DNA of 64,000 bases from Sideroxydans sp. (GCA_016124455.1 WGNQ01000017.1:41031-105030); one strand, 5' to 3'; shown: positions 8,703 through 20,661, counted from the first letter of the stretch. Numbers and translations: made by a program. The notes: a model not told the origin generated them from the sequence alone.

Positions 8703-8985
8703 GGCGAATTTGCTGCTGTTGCTGGCCGTCGTCGCTTGCGCGTTGGGTGTTGTGACTTCGCAACATAAGGCGCGCAAATTGTTTGTGGAATTGCAAAAAG
8801 AGAAAGACCAGGCACAGCAGATGGAAGTGGAATGGGGGCAATTGCAGCTTGAGCAAAGCACGTGGGCGATGCCGGCGCGGGTGGAGCGTATCGCCGGCCG
8901 TCAGCTGCACATGCAAATGCCGAAGAGCGGGCAGATACGCTATGTTCGCATTGAGCCTACAGGGGGCGTCTCCGTACAGCCATGA
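8689..8985 (+). CDS. ftsL: Cell division protein FtsL
   Basis: Small bitopic inner-membrane protein of the FtsQLB complex, which signals the divisome to start septal synthesis. 98 residues: a very short cytoplasmic tail, one transmembrane helix at about residues 6-24 ([16 protein letters not shown]), then a periplasmic coiled-coil ([21 protein letters not shown]). Assignment rests on this shape and on position between rsmH and ftsI, since FtsL diverges strongly in sequence. It overlaps rsmH by 14 bp and ftsI by 4 bp. FtsB is not in the window. Confidence 0.93.
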   Translation: MAVTRANLLLLLAVVACALGVVTSQHKARKLFVELQKEKDQAQQMEVEWGQLQLEQSTWAMPARVERIAGRQLHMQMPKSGQIRYVRIEPTGGVSVQP

Positions 8986-10709
8986 ATTACGCCAGCAGCA
9001 TACAGGCTACCGGGCTGGTGGCATTGCCGCCATGGCGCTCGCGCTTGCTGTTCGCGTTGCTGTTGCTGGGATTGTGTGGCTTGCTGGTGCGCGCGGTTTA
9101 CCTGCAGGGTATCCATAATGACTTCCTGCAGCAGCAGGGCGATGCGCGTTACGGCCGAGTCGTCGACATCAGCGCGCACCGCGGCATGATTGCCGATCGT
9201 TATGGCGATCCGCTGGCCATCAGTACGCCGGTGGAATCGGTGTGGGCCAGTCCGCAGGATGTCGATGCCACGCCGCAGCAGGTGAAGCAGCTGGCGCAGC
9301 TTCTGGACATGAGCCCCGGGGAGCTGAAAGGCCGCCTGTCCGAATCTTCGCGCGATTTCGTCTATCTCAAACGCCAGATGCCGCCGGAGCAGGCCGAGAA
9401 GGTAGTCAGTCTGGAAATTCCGGGAGTGTCGTTGCGCCGCGAATACCGCCGCTACTATCCGGATGGCGATGTTGCTGCACACCTGCTGGGTTTTACCAAT
9501 ATCGACGATAACGGCCAGGAAGGACTGGAGCTGGCATTGCAGGGCCAGCTTGGCGGAAAAGCCGGCAGCCAGCGCGTGATCAAGGACCGGCGCGGGCATA
9601 TCGTCGAGGACGTGGCCAGCATACGCGCGCCCAAACCGGGCAGCGACGTGCAGTTGAGCATCGACAACCGCCTGCAATACCTGGCCTATCGTGAAATCAA
9701 ACAGGCCGTCGAGCAGCATCATGCCAAATCGGGCTCCATCGTGGTGCTGGATGCAAAAACCGGCGAGGTACTGGCGCTGTGCAACTGGCCGAGCTACAAC
9801 CCGAATAACCGCAGCAAGCCAAGCCTCGGTGTGTTGCGCAACCGCGCGCTGACCGACCAGTTCGAGCCGGGGTCCACCATGAAGCCGTTTACGGTGGCCG
9901 CAGTGCTGGAGGCGGGCAAGGTCACCCCGGATACGGTGATCAATACCGAGAATGGCGTACTGACCATCGATGGTCGCACGATCCATGATTCCCACAAGGA
10001 GGCGCGCCTGACCGTGGCGCAGGTGATCCAGAAATCCAGCAACGTCGGTGCATCCAAGATGGCGCTGTCGCTGCAGCCGGAAGCATTCTGGCGCAACCTG
10101 CACGATGACGGCTTTGGGGAGTCAACCGGCAGCGGCTTCCCCGGCGAGGCGCCGGGCAAGTTGCGTGATTACCGGAACTGGCGTCCCATCGAGCAGGCAA
10201 CCATGTCATACGGCAACGGCATTTCGGTGAATCTGCTGCAACTGGCACGTGCCTATACCGTGTTCGCCAATGACGGCGAATTGTTGCCCGTCTCCTTGCT
10301 CAAGGAGGATGTGCAGCCAGTCGGCAAGCAAGTCTATTCGGCGAAAACGGCACGCGAAGTGCGGGACATGCTGGAACTGGTGGTGCAGCCGGGCGGCACC
10401 GCGCCGCAGGCGCAAATCAATGGTTACCGTGTGGCCGGTAAAACCGGTACCGCGCACAAGCTGGAGAATGGACGTTACGTCAATCACTATATTGCCTCAT
10501 TCATCGGCATGGCGCCGGCGTCCAATCCGCGCCTGATCGTGGCGGTGAAGGTCGATGATCCGAGCGGCGCATATTACGGTGGCGAAGTGGCGGGGCCGGT
10601 ATTCAGCAAGGTAATGGGTTCGGCGCTGCATGTGCTTAACGTGCCGAACGATGCGCCACTCGGTAATGTGATGATGCCGTCAGGCGATATCGTCAGGGAG
10701 GATACATGA
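8982..10709 (+). CDS. ftsI: Peptidoglycan D,D-transpeptidase FtsI (PBP3)
   Basis: Septal class B penicillin-binding protein that crosslinks new peptidoglycan made by FtsW. 575 residues. One membrane anchor at about 20-40, then the pedestal domain (RGMIADRYGDPLA). The transpeptidase motifs are complete: S298-T-M-K301 with the nucleophile, S352-S-N354, and K487-T-G-T490. It overlaps ftsL and murE by 4 bp each (ATGA junctions), so its expression is tied to the whole operon. Confidence 0.97.
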   Translation: MNYASSIQATGLVALPPWRSRLLFALLLLGLCGLLVRAVYLQGIHNDFLQQQGDARYGRVVDISAHRGMIADRYGDPLAISTPVESVWASPQDVDATPQQVKQLAQLLDMSPGELKGRLSESSRDFVYLKRQMPPEQAEKVVSLEIPGVSLRREYRRYYPDGDVAAHLLGFTNIDDNGQEGLELALQGQLGGKAGSQRVIKDRRGHIVEDVASIRAPKPGSDVQLSIDNRLQYLAYREIKQAVEQHHAKSGSIVVLDAKTGEVLALCNWPSYNPNNRSKPSLGVLRNRALTDQFEPGSTMKPFTVAAVLEAGKVTPDTVINTENGVLTIDGRTIHDSHKEARLTVAQVIQKSSNVGASKMALSLQPEAFWRNLHDDGFGESTGSGFPGEAPGKLRDYRNWRPIEQATMSYGNGISVNLLQLARAYTVFANDGELLPVSLLKEDVQPVGKQVYSAKTAREVRDMLELVVQPGGTAPQAQINGYRVAGKTGTAHKLENGRYVNHYIASFIGMAPASNPRLIVAVKVDDPSGAYYGGEVAGPVFSKVMGSALHVLNVPNDAPLGNVMMPSGDIVREDT

Positions 10710-12226
10710 GCCCGACGAGCAAACATGTGACGACCTTTCGCCCGGAGTTGCTGGATGCACTTGGGGTGGCGGTCGTCCGCCTGGTGACCGACAGTCGGCT
10801 GGTGCAGCCGGGCGATACCTTTGTCGCGTATCCGGGCGAACAGGCTGACGGGCGGCGGTTTATTGAGCAGGCGATCGCCAATGGCGCCAATGCCGTGATC
10901 TGGGAGGCACATGGTTTCAGCTGGGAGGCCGCATGGGGCGTACCCAACCTCGCGGTGCGCGATTTGCGCCATCATGCGGGTGCCATTGCCGACCATGTGT
11001 ATGGCGCACCGTCACGCCAGTTATGGATGGTCGGCGTCACCGGCACCAACGGCAAGACTTCATGCAGCCACTGGATCGCGCAATCGCTCAGTGCGCTGGG
11101 CCGGCAGGCCGCGCTGGTCGGTACGCTGGGCAACGGCTTCCCGCCCGACTTGCAGCCGACGCTGAACACCACGCCGGATGCCATCCGCCTGCATGGATTG
11201 CTTGCCGAATATCGGCAACAGGGCGCACAGGCGGTGGTGATGGAGGTTTCCTCGCACGCGCTCGCACAAGGGCGGGTCAATGCCGTGGAATACGATGTTG
11301 CGCTGTTGACCAACCTGAGCCGCGACCATCTCGATTATCACGGCGACATGGATCGTTACGCATCGGCCAAGCGTCGCCTGTTCGACTGGCAGCAACTGCG
11401 CTATGCCGTGCTCAATCTGGATGACATGTTCGGCAATGAGCTGGCCGTGCAGCTGCAGGATAAGGAACTGGAAGTCATCGGCTATGGCCTGACCGGCGCG
11501 GCGCTGGAGCTGGCCGAGCGGCTGGGGGTGCGCATGGTGCACGGCAGTGCGTTACGCATGGACGGTGACGGGCTTGAGCTGCAGCTGCATACCAGCTGGG
11601 GCGGTGCGACGTTGCGCAGCGGCCTGATCGGGCGCTTCAACGCATCCAACCTGCTGGGGGCGCTGGCCGTGCTGCTGGTCGGCGACGCGGCGTTAGCGGA
11701 TGCGGTACGCGAACTCGGGCGGGTACGCGCGGTGCCGGGGCGCATGCAGGCGTTCGGCGGAGGCAGTAGCCCCACCGTGGTGGTGGACTATGCGCATACG
11801 CCGGATGCGCTGGAAAAGGTATTGCAGGCACTGCGCGAAGTGGCCACTGCCGGCGGCGGGAAACTGACCTGTGTGTTCGGCTGCGGTGGTGACCGTGATC
11901 GCGGCAAGCGCCCGATGATGGGTAGCGTGGCGGCAAAACTGGCGGATGCCTGCATCGTCACCAGCGACAATCCGCGCAACGAAGAGCCGGGCGACATTAT
12001 CGCCGCCATTGTTGCAGGTATGGATCTGCAGACATGCCGGATTATCGAGGACCGCGAGCAGGCGATCATGCATGCGGTCAGTCGGGCGCACGCGGCGGAC
12101 ACCGTGCTGGTGGCCGGCAAGGGGCATGAGGAATATCAGGAAATTCGCGGCGTGAAATATCCATTCAGCGACGGCGAAATCGTGCAGCGCGCGTTGCGTA
12201 ACTGGGCCGGGGAGGTGCGGTCATGA
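10706..12226 (+). CDS. murE: UDP-MurNAc-L-Ala-D-Glu:meso-diaminopimelate ligase
   Basis: Cytoplasmic Mur ligase that adds the third residue of the stem peptide. 506 residues in three domains. The P-loop VTGTNGKTSCSHW is near residue 112, the middle domain has DHLDYHGDM, and the C-terminal domain carries VVDYAHTPDALEKVL and FGCGGDRDRGKRPMM. The sequence TSDNPRNEEP contains the DNPR motif that marks meso-DAP rather than lysine specificity, as expected for a Gram-negative. Overlaps ftsI and murF by 4 bp. Confidence 0.97.
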   Translation: MSPTSKHVTTFRPELLDALGVAVVRLVTDSRLVQPGDTFVAYPGEQADGRRFIEQAIANGANAVIWEAHGFSWEAAWGVPNLAVRDLRHHAGAIADHVYGAPSRQLWMVGVTGTNGKTSCSHWIAQSLSALGRQAALVGTLGNGFPPDLQPTLNTTPDAIRLHGLLAEYRQQGAQAVVMEVSSHALAQGRVNAVEYDVALLTNLSRDHLDYHGDMDRYASAKRRLFDWQQLRYAVLNLDDMFGNELAVQLQDKELEVIGYGLTGAALELAERLGVRMVHGSALRMDGDGLELQLHTSWGGATLRSGLIGRFNASNLLGALAVLLVGDAALADAVRELGRVRAVPGRMQAFGGGSSPTVVVDYAHTPDALEKVLQALREVATAGGGKLTCVFGCGGDRDRGKRPMMGSVAAKLADACIVTSDNPRNEEPGDIIAAIVAGMDLQTCRIIEDREQAIMHAVSRAHAADTVLVAGKGHEEYQEIRGVKYPFSDGEIVQRALRNWAGEVRS

Positions 12227-13602
12227 TGTTGCTGTCGCAGGCGGCCCAGGTGCTCGGCGCGCGGCTGATCGGCCAGGATGCGGAATTTGCCGCAGTGTCG
12301 ACTGACAGCCGCAGCATCGTCGCGGGCGATTTGTTCGTGGCGCTGCAGGGTGAAAACTTTGATGGTGCGCAGTTTGTCGCAGGCGCTGCACAGAGCGGCG
12401 CGGTGGCCGCGCTGGTGAACAGCGCAAGCTACCACGGCGGCGAGGCGGCATGCCCGCTGCTGCTGGTGGAAGATACGCGCCTGGCATTGGGGCGGCTGGC
12501 CGCGCACTGGCGCGCGCAGTTCAATATCCCGGTGGTGGTGCTGACCGGCAGCAACGGCAAGACCACGGTAAAGGAAATGCTGGCCGTCATCCTGCGTGAG
12601 GCAACGGGGAACGCAGACAGCGTGCTCGCCACCCAGGGCAACCTGAATAACGACATCGGCATGCCGCTTACCTTGCTCAAGCTGCGTGCGTTACATCGCT
12701 ATGCCGTGATCGAGATCGGCATGAACCATCCCGGTGAAATCGATTATCTCACCCGCATTGCCTGTCCCGACGTCGCGCTTGTCAATAATGCTTCGAGTGC
12801 ACACCTGGCCGGCCTGGGTTCGGTGGAAGCGGTAGCGCACGCCAAGGGCGAAATATTCGGCGGCCTGGGTGAGAACGGCATTGCCGTGATTAACGCAGAC
12901 GACCCATATGCACCACTGTGGCGGGAACTGGCGCAGCCACACCGGGTGATCGACTTCGCGCTGGATGCGCCGGCAGCAGTCGGCGCCTGCTGGGATGTTA
13001 CGGAGTTCGGGATCCGGATGGAGATCACTGCACCGGAAGGCGAGATCGGCGTGAAGTTGCAGGTGCCGGGCGCGCACAACGCGCGCAATGCGCTGGCCGC
13101 CGCCGCCGCCGCACTCGCATTGCAGGTTTCGCTGTCTGCCATCGTCCGCGGCCTGGAAAAGTTCGGCGGCGTGGCAGGGCGGCTGCAGCGCAAGCCGGCG
13201 CGAAACGGGGCTGTCCTGATCGACGATACCTACAATGCCAACCCTGCCTCGATGAGTGCCGCACTCAAGGTGCTGGCGCAGGCACCCGGCAAGCGCATCT
13301 TCGTAATGGGAGACATGGGCGAACTGGGTGCGGATGAAACGCGATTCCATGCGGAAGTCGGTGCGGCGGCGCGGAAGCTGGGTATCCAGCAGCTGCTGGC
13401 GCTGGGCGAGCTGAGCCGTGCCGCGGTAAATGAGTTTGGTGCCGGGGCGCAACACTTCGGCGATATCGACGGCTTGTGCGCTGCGCTGGATGGGGTGCTG
13501 GGGGCGGGTACTACGGTGCTGGTGAAGGGGTCGCGCTTCATGAAAATGGAACGGGTGGTCAAGCATTGCACCCGGGAAGGGGAAACATGCTGCTCGCATT
13601 AG
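12223..13602 (+). CDS. murF: UDP-MurNAc-tripeptide:D-Ala-D-Ala ligase
   Basis: Adds the D-Ala-D-Ala made by Ddl to complete UDP-MurNAc-pentapeptide. 459 residues. The N-terminal domain has [17 protein letters not shown], the ATPase domain has the P-loop [13 protein letters not shown] near residue 107 and [15 protein letters not shown], and the C-terminal domain has [13 protein letters not shown] and [10 protein letters not shown], all MurF hallmarks. Two ATGs (12223, 12226) are possible starts; the first overlaps murE by 4 bp. The 3' end overlaps mraY by 16 bp. Confidence 0.97.
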   Translation: MMLLSQAAQVLGARLIGQDAEFAAVSTDSRSIVAGDLFVALQGENFDGAQFVAGAAQSGAVAALVNSASYHGGEAACPLLLVEDTRLALGRLAAHWRAQFNIPVVVLTGSNGKTTVKEMLAVILREATGNADSVLATQGNLNNDIGMPLTLLKLRALHRYAVIEIGMNHPGEIDYLTRIACPDVALVNNASSAHLAGLGSVEAVAHAKGEIFGGLGENGIAVINADDPYAPLWRELAQPHRVIDFALDAPAAVGACWDVTEFGIRMEITAPEGEIGVKLQVPGAHNARNALAAAAAALALQVSLSAIVRGLEKFGGVAGRLQRKPARNGAVLIDDTYNANPASMSAALKVLAQAPGKRIFVMGDMGELGADETRFHAEVGAAARKLGIQQLLALGELSRAAVNEFGAGAQHFGDIDGLCAALDGVLGAGTTVLVKGSRFMKMERVVKHCTREGETCCSH

Positions 13603-14690
13603 CACAATGGCTGTCGCACGACGTCAGGACGTTCAGCGTGCTGAACTACATCACGCTGCGCGCAGTGCTGGCCGCGATGACTGCGCTGTTCATTTCCTTC
13701 ATGGTGGGGCCGGCGATGATACGCAAGCTGGCCGCCATGAAAATCGGCCAGGCAGTACGCAGCGATGGTCCGCAGACCCATCTGGTCAAGGCCGGTACGC
13801 CGACCATGGGCGGTGCGCTGATCCTCACATCGATTGCCATCACGACCTTGTTATGGGGCGATCTGCGCAACGCGTACATCTGGGTGGTGCTGCTGACCAC
13901 GCTCGGCGTGGGCGCCATCGGCTGGGTGGACGATTACCGCAAGGTGGTGCATCGCAATCCCAAGGGATTGTCGGCCGGCGCCAAGATGTTCTGGCAGTCG
14001 CTGATTGCATTGGCGGTAGGCGGGTACTTGTGGCATAGCGCCAGCCTGCCTGCGCACACCGAACTCATCGTGCCGTTCTTCAAGTACCTGGTATTTCCGC
14101 TGGGTGCATTCAGTTTTATTGCGCTGGTCTATCTGGTGATCGTCGGCAGCAGCAATGCGGTGAACCTGACCGATGGCCTGGATGGACTCGCCATCATGCC
14201 GACGGTGATGGTGGCCAGCGCGCTGGCGATCTTCGCCTATGTCGCCGGGCATGCCGAATTTTCCAAGTATCTCGGCGAGCCCTCCATCCCGGGGGCGGGC
14301 GAACTGGCGATATTTTGTGCGGCGATTGCCGGGGCTGGCCTGGCGTTCCTGTGGTTCAACGCCTATCCGGCGGAAGTCTTCATGGGTGACGTCGGGGCGC
14401 TGGCGCTGGGTGCTGCGCTGGGTGCGGTGGCCGTGATCATCCGCCAGGAGCTGGTGCTGTTCATCATGGGCGGGGTGTTCGTGGTCGAAGCGGTATCGGT
14501 GATGCTGCAAGTGTCGTATTTCAAGATCACCAAGAAGATTTATGGCGAAGGGCGCCGCGTGTTGCTGATGGCGCCGCTGCACCACCATTTTGAGCAGAAG
14601 GGCTGGAAAGAGACGCAGGTAGTGGTCAGGTTCTGGATCATCACCATGCTGCTGGTATTGCTGGGATTGGCGACGTTGAAACTGCGATGA
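13587..14690 (+). CDS. mraY: Phospho-MurNAc-pentapeptide transferase MraY
   Basis: Integral membrane enzyme that moves phospho-MurNAc-pentapeptide to undecaprenyl phosphate, forming lipid I. 367 residues, about ten transmembrane segments. Signatures: [11 protein letters not shown] near residue 75, the aspartate pair in [35 protein letters not shown] and the HHH loop [13 protein letters not shown]. The ATG at 13587 reproduces the family N-terminus; upstream sequence in the same frame is murF read out of phase. Overlaps murF by 16 bp and murD by 4 bp. Confidence 0.97.
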   Translation: MLLALAQWLSHDVRTFSVLNYITLRAVLAAMTALFISFMVGPAMIRKLAAMKIGQAVRSDGPQTHLVKAGTPTMGGALILTSIAITTLLWGDLRNAYIWVVLLTTLGVGAIGWVDDYRKVVHRNPKGLSAGAKMFWQSLIALAVGGYLWHSASLPAHTELIVPFFKYLVFPLGAFSFIALVYLVIVGSSNAVNLTDGLDGLAIMPTVMVASALAIFAYVAGHAEFSKYLGEPSIPGAGELAIFCAAIAGAGLAFLWFNAYPAEVFMGDVGALALGAALGAVAVIIRQELVLFIMGGVFVVEAVSVMLQVSYFKITKKIYGEGRRVLLMAPLHHHFEQKGWKETQVVVRFWIITMLLVLLGLATLKLR

Positions 14691-16087
14691 CGCAACTGAC
14701 GGACAAATCGGTGCTGGTATTGGGGCTCGGCGAGACCGGGCTGTCGCTCGTGCGCTGGCTTACGGCACAGGGTGCGCGCGTGCGCGCCGCCGACAGCCGC
14801 GACTTGCCGCCGGCACTGGAGACGTTGCGCAATGAATTCCCGCAGGTGGACGTGCGCTGCGGGGTGTTCCGCGGCGAGCTGCTGGACGGTATCGAATTGA
14901 TCGCGATCAGCCCCGGCGTGGCAATGAGCGAGCCGGTCGTGACGGCTGCCGTGGAGCGTGGCGTGCCTGTCGTCGGCGACATCGAGCTGTTCGCGCAGGC
15001 ACTGCCGCCGCAGGGCGGCCCCAGGGTGATCGCCATCACCGGTTCCAATGGCAAGACCACGGTAACCAGCATGGTTGGCGCGATGTGCCGCGCCGCGGGA
15101 CTGGATACGGTGGTGGCCGGCAATATTTCGCCTGCCGTGCTGGATGTACTGCTGCAGCGCAAGGGGCGGCAGCCGCAGGTATGGGTGCTGGAGCTGTCCA
15201 GCTTCCAGCTGGAAACGACGTTTTCACTCAGCGCGGATGTCGCCACCGTGCTTAATGTCAGTGCAGACCATCTCGATCGTTATGCCGACATGGGCAAATA
15301 CATTGCGGCCAAGGCGCGCATTTTCCGTAGCGACGGGCAGCACGGCATCCAGGTGCTCAACCGCGACGATGCCGACAGTGCGGCCATGGCGCTGCTGGGA
15401 CGCACGACGGTGACCTTCGGGCTGGATGTCCCGGCGCCGGGCAGCGATGACTGGGGCGTCGAACGCGACGAGCGCGCGCTCTGGCTGGTGCAGGACGGGC
15501 AGCGCGCGCTGAACGCCAGCGAACTGCAGGTGACCGGCCTGCATAACGTCGCCAATGCGCTTGCCGCACTCGCGCTATGCCGGGCTGTCGGCCTGCCGCT
15601 GTCGCCGTTGCTGCATGCGCTGCGTACCTTCAGGGGGCTGCCGCATCGCGTGGAAGCGGTGGCCTCGATCGGCAACGTGATCTATTACGACGATTCCAAG
15701 GGCACCAACGTCGGGGCGACAGTTGCTGCATTGCAGGGGCTGGGACGGCAGGCGGTGCTGATTGCAGGTGGCGATGGCAAGGGACAGGACTTTTCCCCGC
15801 TCCTGCCTGCCGTGACGCAGCATGCGCGTGCCGTGATCCTGATCGGTCGCGATGCGGACAAGATCGCCGCAGTACTGAATGGCTGCGGCGTGCCGCTGCT
15901 CAGCGCGGCTGACATGGCGGAAGCGGTGCGGCTGGGATCGACGGTCGCGCAGCCCGGTGATGCGGTGCTGCTATCCCCGGCCTGTGCCAGCTTCGACATG
16001 TTCCGTAATTATGTGCATCGCGCCGAGGCGTTCATCGCGGCAGTGCGCGACCTGCAAAAGGAGGCGGCATGCGCAGCGCGAGCCTGA
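14687..16087 (+). CDS. murD: UDP-MurNAc-L-alanine:D-glutamate ligase
   Basis: Second Mur ligase, adding D-glutamate. 466 residues. N-terminal Rossmann-like domain with [15 protein letters not shown]-loop [13 protein letters not shown] near residue 118, the ELSSFQLE segment, [10 protein letters not shown], and the C-terminal [11 protein letters not shown] with [12 protein letters not shown]. All are typical of MurD. It overlaps mraY by 4 bp and the 5' end of ftsW by 19 bp. Confidence 0.97.
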   Translation: MTQLTDKSVLVLGLGETGLSLVRWLTAQGARVRAADSRDLPPALETLRNEFPQVDVRCGVFRGELLDGIELIAISPGVAMSEPVVTAAVERGVPVVGDIELFAQALPPQGGPRVIAITGSNGKTTVTSMVGAMCRAAGLDTVVAGNISPAVLDVLLQRKGRQPQVWVLELSSFQLETTFSLSADVATVLNVSADHLDRYADMGKYIAAKARIFRSDGQHGIQVLNRDDADSAAMALLGRTTVTFGLDVPAPGSDDWGVERDERALWLVQDGQRALNASELQVTGLHNVANALAALALCRAVGLPLSPLLHALRTFRGLPHRVEAVASIGNVIYYDDSKGTNVGATVAALQGLGRQAVLIAGGDGKGQDFSPLLPAVTQHARAVILIGRDADKIAAVLNGCGVPLLSAADMAEAVRLGSTVAQPGDAVLLSPACASFDMFRNYVHRAEAFIAAVRDLQKEAACAARA

Positions 16088-17232
16088 CCGGACGCCAGCA
16101 GCCACTGGCCGAATACGACGAGGTGCTGGCGTGGCTGGTGCTGGCCTTGCTGTCATTCGGTCTGGTGATGGTGTATTCGGCTTCGATCGCCACCGCCGAG
16201 GCCAGCAAGTTTACCGGCCATCATCCGACTTATTACCTGATACGCCAGGCGCTATTCATTGGCGCCGGCCTGGTGGCAGGGATGATGGCGTTCCAGGTGC
16301 CGCTGCTGAACTGGCAGAAAGTGGCGCCTTACCTGTTTGTGGCAGGCGTGCTGTTGCTGATGCTGGTGCTGATACCCGGTATCGGGCGCGAAGTGAACGG
16401 CAGCCGCCGCTGGCTGTCGCTGTTCGTCATCAACCTGCAGCCGTCGGAACTGATGAAGCTGTTTGCCGTGCTGTATGCCGCCGACTACACGGTGCGCAAA
16501 GGTGCGCTGAAGGACAGGCTGGTCAAGGCCTTCTGGCCGATGTTCGTGGTGATGGTGCTGGTCGGCGCGCTGCTGCTGCAGGAGCCGGACATGGGCGCTT
16601 TCGTGGTGATCCTGTCCATTGCCGTCTGCACCCTGTTCCTGGGCGGCTTCAACCTCAAGGTGTTCGGGGGGCTGGTGATTGCGCTGCCGCTGGCGTTCGC
16701 CGCGCTGATCCTTTCTTCGCCTTACCGCATGCAACGTGTTGTCGGCTTCATGGATCCGTGGTCCGACCCGTTCGGCAAGGGCTACCAGCTGAGTCATTCG
16801 CTGATTGCTTTCGGCCGGGGCGAATGGTTCGGCGTCGGCCTGGGCGCGAGTGTGGAAAAACTGTTTTACCTGCCGGAAGCGCACACGGACTTTTTGCTGG
16901 CGGTGATCGCCGAGGAGCTCGGCTTTGTCGGCGTGTGTGCGGTGATCGTGCTGTTCGGCTGGCTGCTGATCCGCGCCTTTGCCATTGGCCGCCAGTCGGC
17001 TTTCCTGGATCGCCAGTTTGCGGCGCTGACGGCACAGGGGATCGCCATCTGGCTGAGCGTGCAGGCGATGATCAACATGGGCGTCAACATGGGCGTGTTG
17101 CCCACCAAGGGGCTGACCTTGCCGTTCCTCAGCTTCGGCGGCAGCGGAGTCGTGGTGAACTGCATTGCCGTCGCCATCCTGCTCCGGATTGACTGGGAAA
17201 ACAGGCGAATCATGCGGGGGTTGCCGGTATGA
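16069..17232 (+). CDS. ftsW: Peptidoglycan glycosyltransferase FtsW
   Basis: SEDS-family membrane glycosyltransferase that polymerises lipid II at the septum with FtsI. 387 residues and about ten membrane segments. Visible SEDS features are [15 protein letters not shown] after a cytoplasmic N-terminus, [13 protein letters not shown] with the QPSELMK motif, [12 protein letters not shown] (periplasmic loop), and the C-terminal [27 protein letters not shown] at 16069 overlaps murD by 19 bp and murG by 4 bp. Confidence 0.97.
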   Translation: MRSASLTGRQQPLAEYDEVLAWLVLALLSFGLVMVYSASIATAEASKFTGHHPTYYLIRQALFIGAGLVAGMMAFQVPLLNWQKVAPYLFVAGVLLLMLVLIPGIGREVNGSRRWLSLFVINLQPSELMKLFAVLYAADYTVRKGALKDRLVKAFWPMFVVMVLVGALLLQEPDMGAFVVILSIAVCTLFLGGFNLKVFGGLVIALPLAFAALILSSPYRMQRVVGFMDPWSDPFGKGYQLSHSLIAFGRGEWFGVGLGASVEKLFYLPEAHTDFLLAVIAEELGFVGVCAVIVLFGWLLIRAFAIGRQSAFLDRQFAALTAQGIAIWLSVQAMINMGVNMGVLPTKGLTLPFLSFGGSGVVVNCIAVAILLRIDWENRRIMRGLPV

Positions 17233-18347
17233 ACAGCACGCAAGCGCAAGCCAAAAACGGGAAACAGGAAATGACCGAGAAGAAACGCACCATCCTGATC
17301 ATGGCCGGCGGCACCGGTGGGCATATCTACCCGGGGCTGGCGGTGGCCGATCAGTTGCGTGCCCGCGGGTGGCGGGTGGTGTGGATGGGCGTGCCCGGCA
17401 GCATGGAGTCGGAAGTGGTGCCCAAGTACGGTTACCCGATGGTGTGGGTGGATTTTTCCGGCGTGCGCGGCAAGGGACTGTTGCGCAAGCTGCTGTTGCC
17501 GCTGACCCTGTTGCTGGCGTTGTGGCAGAGCCTGGTGGCGATGCTCGAATACCGGCCTGATGTGGTACTGGGCATGGGCGGTTACGTAACCGTCCCGGGC
17601 GGGCTGATGGCGGCGCTGCTGCGCCGGCCGCTGGTGATCCACGAACAGAATTCCGTTGCCGGCCTGAGCAACCACTTGCTCGGGCGCTTCGCAGCGCGGG
17701 TGCTGAGCGGTTTCCCCGATGTGCTGCCGCGGGCGGAGTGGTGCGGCAACCCGGTGCGCGAGGCAATCAGCGCGCTGCCCTTGCCGCAGCAACGTTATGG
17801 CGCGCGCAGCGGCAAGCTCAACGTGCTGGTGGTGGGCGGCAGTCTGGGCGCGAAAGCGATCAACCAGTGTGTGCCGCAGGCGCTGGCGCTGTTGTCGGAA
17901 GAACTTCGTCCCGAGGTGTTGCACCAGACGGGCAACCGGCATTTCGAGTCCGTGCAGGGTGCATATCGGCGTGCGGGTGTGGAAGCCGCGGCAATCATGC
18001 CGTTCCTCGACAACATGGCGTTCTTTTACGACCAGGCCGACCTGGTGATCTGCCGCGCCGGGGCGCTGACCATCGCTGAGCTGGCGGCGGCCGGGGTGGC
18101 CAGCATCCTGATCCCGTTCCCGTTTGCGGTGGACGACCACCAGACCTACAACGCACGCTTTCTGAGCGAGCAGGGCGCTGCAGTGCTGTTGCCGCAAAAG
18201 GACCTGACCCCGCAGCGGCTGGCCGACCTGATCGGCGGGATGACGCGCGAACGCGCACTGGAAATGGCCCAGGCCGCCCACGCCGCGGCGCAGCCCGATG
18301 CGGCAAAGCGCGTAGCGGAAATATGCATGGAGCTGGCAGGAGCATGA
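17229..18347 (+). CDS. murG: UDP-GlcNAc:MurNAc-pentapeptide-PP-undecaprenol GlcNAc transferase
   Basis: Peripheral GT28 glycosyltransferase on the inner face of the membrane; it converts lipid I to lipid II. 372 residues. The first glycine loop [15 protein letters not shown] is near residue 26, GGYVTVPG and [12 protein letters not shown] follow, and the second loop is [12 protein letters not shown] with the UDP-GlcNAc site [15 protein letters not shown]. The ATG at 17229 overlaps ftsW by 4 bp and gives about 14 extra residues; a second ATG at 17271, with AGGA just upstream, would give a more usual N-terminus. Confidence 0.97.
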   Translation: MNSTQAQAKNGKQEMTEKKRTILIMAGGTGGHIYPGLAVADQLRARGWRVVWMGVPGSMESEVVPKYGYPMVWVDFSGVRGKGLLRKLLLPLTLLLALWQSLVAMLEYRPDVVLGMGGYVTVPGGLMAALLRRPLVIHEQNSVAGLSNHLLGRFAARVLSGFPDVLPRAEWCGNPVREAISALPLPQQRYGARSGKLNVLVVGGSLGAKAINQCVPQALALLSEELRPEVLHQTGNRHFESVQGAYRRAGVEAAAIMPFLDNMAFFYDQADLVICRAGALTIAELAAAGVASILIPFPFAVDDHQTYNARFLSEQGAAVLLPQKDLTPQRLADLIGGMTRERALEMAQAAHAAAQPDAAKRVAEICMELAGA

Positions 18348-19750
18348 AGCACAAGATCAAACACCTGCATTTCGTAGGCATCGGCGGCTCGGGCATGAAC
18401 GGCATCGCCGAGGTGTTGCTCAATCTCGGCTTCCAGGTCAGCGGCTCGGATCTGGCCGACAGCGCAATCACCCGGCGCCTGAGCCGGCTCGGCGCAACGG
18501 TGTACCTGGGGCATGCGCAGGAAAACCTGATTGACGCCGATGCGGTGGTGATTTCCACCGCCGTGCAGAGCGACAATCCCGAGGTGGTGGCAGCGCGTGC
18601 GCGCAATATCCCGGTGGTGCCGCGCGCCATGATGCTGGCCGAACTGATGCGCCTGCGCCAGGGAATCGCCATTGCCGGCACCCACGGCAAGACCACCACC
18701 ACCAGCCTGGTCGCCAGCATACTGGCCAAGGGCGGGCTGGACCCGACTTTTGTCATCGGCGGCCTGCTCAACAGCAGCGGCACCAATGCCAAGCTCGGTA
18801 CCGGTGAATTCATCGTGGTCGAGGCCGATGAGTCGGACGCTTCTTTCCTGTACCTGCAGCCGATCCTGGCCGTGGTCACCAACATCGACGCCGACCACAT
18901 GGAAACCTACGGCCACGACTTTGCGAAACTCAAGCAGGCATTTGCCGATTTCATCGGCCACCTGCCGTTCTACGGACGCGCGATGCTGTGCCTGGACGAC
19001 GCCAATGTGCGCGACATTCTGCCGTCCATCACGCGGCCGGTGACGACTTACGGATTTGCCGAAGATGCGCAGATCCGCGCGATCAACGTGCGTCACGAAG
19101 GCGGGCAGATGCACTTCACCGCGCTGTGCCGCCACAACAGCGTGCCGGTAAACCTGGACGTTACGCTCAACCTGGCCGGGCTGCACAACGTGCAGAACGC
19201 ATTGGCCGCCATTGCCATCGGACTGGAGGTCGGCGTGGCCGCCCAGGCCATTGTCGCTGCGCTGGCGGAATTCCAGGGCGTGGGCCGGCGCTTCCAGCGC
19301 TATGGCGAAATCCCGCTGGTCAGTGGCGGCGCCTTTACCCTGATCGACGACTACGGGCATCACCCGGCGGAGATGGTGGCAACGTTGGCGGCGGTGCGCG
19401 GTGCGTTTCCCGGACAGCGCCTGGTGCTGGCATTCCAGCCGCACCGCTATACGCGTACACGCGACCTGTTCGAGGATTTCATCAAGGTGCTGGGCAGCGT
19501 GGATGCGTTGCTGCTGGCCGAAGTATATGCCGCGGGTGAAACGCCGATTGTCGCGGCGGACGGTCGCGCACTGATGCGGGCATTGCGTGTGGCAGGCCAC
19601 GACAAAGGCGTATTCGTCGAGCAGATTGCGGATATGCCGCAGGCCATTATGCAAATGGCCCGGCCGGGTGACGTAGTGGTGACCATGGGGGCGGGTTCGA
19701 TCGGCGGTGTGCCGGGTGCGGTACGGCGACTGGCCCAGGGTGATGCATGA
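18344..19750 (+). CDS. murC: UDP-N-acetylmuramate:L-alanine ligase
   Basis: First Mur ligase, joining L-alanine to UDP-MurNAc. 468 residues from ATG 18344, which overlaps the murG stop by 4 bp (ATGA) and is preceded by GCAGGAG. Signatures: [17 protein letters not shown] at the N-terminus, P-loop [14 protein letters not shown] near residue 110, [21 protein letters not shown], and the C-terminal [10 protein letters not shown] with [13 protein letters not shown]. An in-frame upstream ATG at 18323 would only extend into murG. Confidence 0.97.
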   Translation: MKHKIKHLHFVGIGGSGMNGIAEVLLNLGFQVSGSDLADSAITRRLSRLGATVYLGHAQENLIDADAVVISTAVQSDNPEVVAARARNIPVVPRAMMLAELMRLRQGIAIAGTHGKTTTTSLVASILAKGGLDPTFVIGGLLNSSGTNAKLGTGEFIVVEADESDASFLYLQPILAVVTNIDADHMETYGHDFAKLKQAFADFIGHLPFYGRAMLCLDDANVRDILPSITRPVTTYGFAEDAQIRAINVRHEGGQMHFTALCRHNSVPVNLDVTLNLAGLHNVQNALAAIAIGLEVGVAAQAIVAALAEFQGVGRRFQRYGEIPLVSGGAFTLIDDYGHHPAEMVATLAAVRGAFPGQRLVLAFQPHRYTRTRDLFEDFIKVLGSVDALLLAEVYAAGETPIVAADGRALMRALRVAGHDKGVFVEQIADMPQAIMQMARPGDVVVTMGAGSIGGVPGAVRRLAQGDA

Positions 19751-20661
19751 ACATGACAGAAGTGGAGAGCTTCATGGCTGAAGGGTTGCGCGGAACATTG
19801 CGCCATGACGTGGACATGAGCCGGCATACCAGCTGGCGTGCCGGCGGTCGCGCCGAGCGCGTATACCAGCCTGCCGATCTTGCCGACCTTGCCTTGTTCA
19901 TGCGCGGCCTGCCGGCCGGTGAGCCGATGTATGCGGTCGGGCTCGGCAGCAACTTGCTGGTGCGCGACGGTGGCCTGCGGGGCACGGTGTTGCTGCTGCA
20001 CGCGGCACTGAACGAATTGCGGTTTGAAGATGGCCTGATCTACGTGCAGGCGGGAATTTCCGGCGCCAAGCTGGCGCGCTTTGCCGCGCTGCAGAATCTG
20101 AGCGGTGCGGAGTTTTTTGCCGGGATACCCGGCACGCTGGGCGGCATGCTGGCGATGAATGGCGGTTGTTATGGCAGCGAAACCTGGCAGGTGGTCGCAC
20201 GGGTGCAAACCATCAGTCGCGGCGGCGAAGTGCGGGAACGCATGCCGCAGGACTATGACATTGGTTACCGGCATGTGGCGTTGCGCGAGGGTGCCGAAGA
20301 ATGGTTTGTCGGTGCCTGGTTGCGGCTGGCGCAGGGCGACGGCGAAACCGCACGCATGGAGATCAAGTCGCTGCTGGCCAAGCGCATCGCCAGCCAGCCG
20401 CTGAATCTGCCGAACGCGGGGTCGGTGTTCCGCAATCCGCCGGGCGACCATGCGGCACGGCTGATCGAGCAGTGCGGGCTGAAAGGGCGATGCATAGGCG
20501 GTGCGCAGGTTTCGCCCAAGCACGCCAACTTTATCGTGAATACCGGCGGCGCGAAGGCGGCGGATATCGAGCAGTTGATCAACGAGGTGCAGGCGACGGT
20601 GCGGCAGCAGACCGGTATCGAACTGCATCCGGAGGTACGCATTATTGGTGAGGCGAAATGA
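19747..20661 (+). CDS. murB: UDP-N-acetylenolpyruvoylglucosamine reductase
   Basis: FAD enzyme that reduces UDP-GlcNAc-enolpyruvate to UDP-MurNAc with NADPH. 304 residues, the shorter MurB class. FAD-binding features are [25 protein letters not shown] and [16 protein letters not shown]; the catalytic serine lies in [11 protein letters not shown] and a conserved glutamate in HPEVRIIGE. MurB inside the dcw cluster between murC and ddl is common in many proteobacteria, whereas E. coli has it elsewhere. Overlaps murC and ddl by 4 bp each. Confidence 0.97.
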   Translation: MNMTEVESFMAEGLRGTLRHDVDMSRHTSWRAGGRAERVYQPADLADLALFMRGLPAGEPMYAVGLGSNLLVRDGGLRGTVLLLHAALNELRFEDGLIYVQAGISGAKLARFAALQNLSGAEFFAGIPGTLGGMLAMNGGCYGSETWQVVARVQTISRGGEVRERMPQDYDIGYRHVALREGAEEWFVGAWLRLAQGDGETARMEIKSLLAKRIASQPLNLPNAGSVFRNPPGDHAARLIEQCGLKGRCIGGAQVSPKHANFIVNTGGAKAADIEQLINEVQATVRQQTGIELHPEVRIIGEAK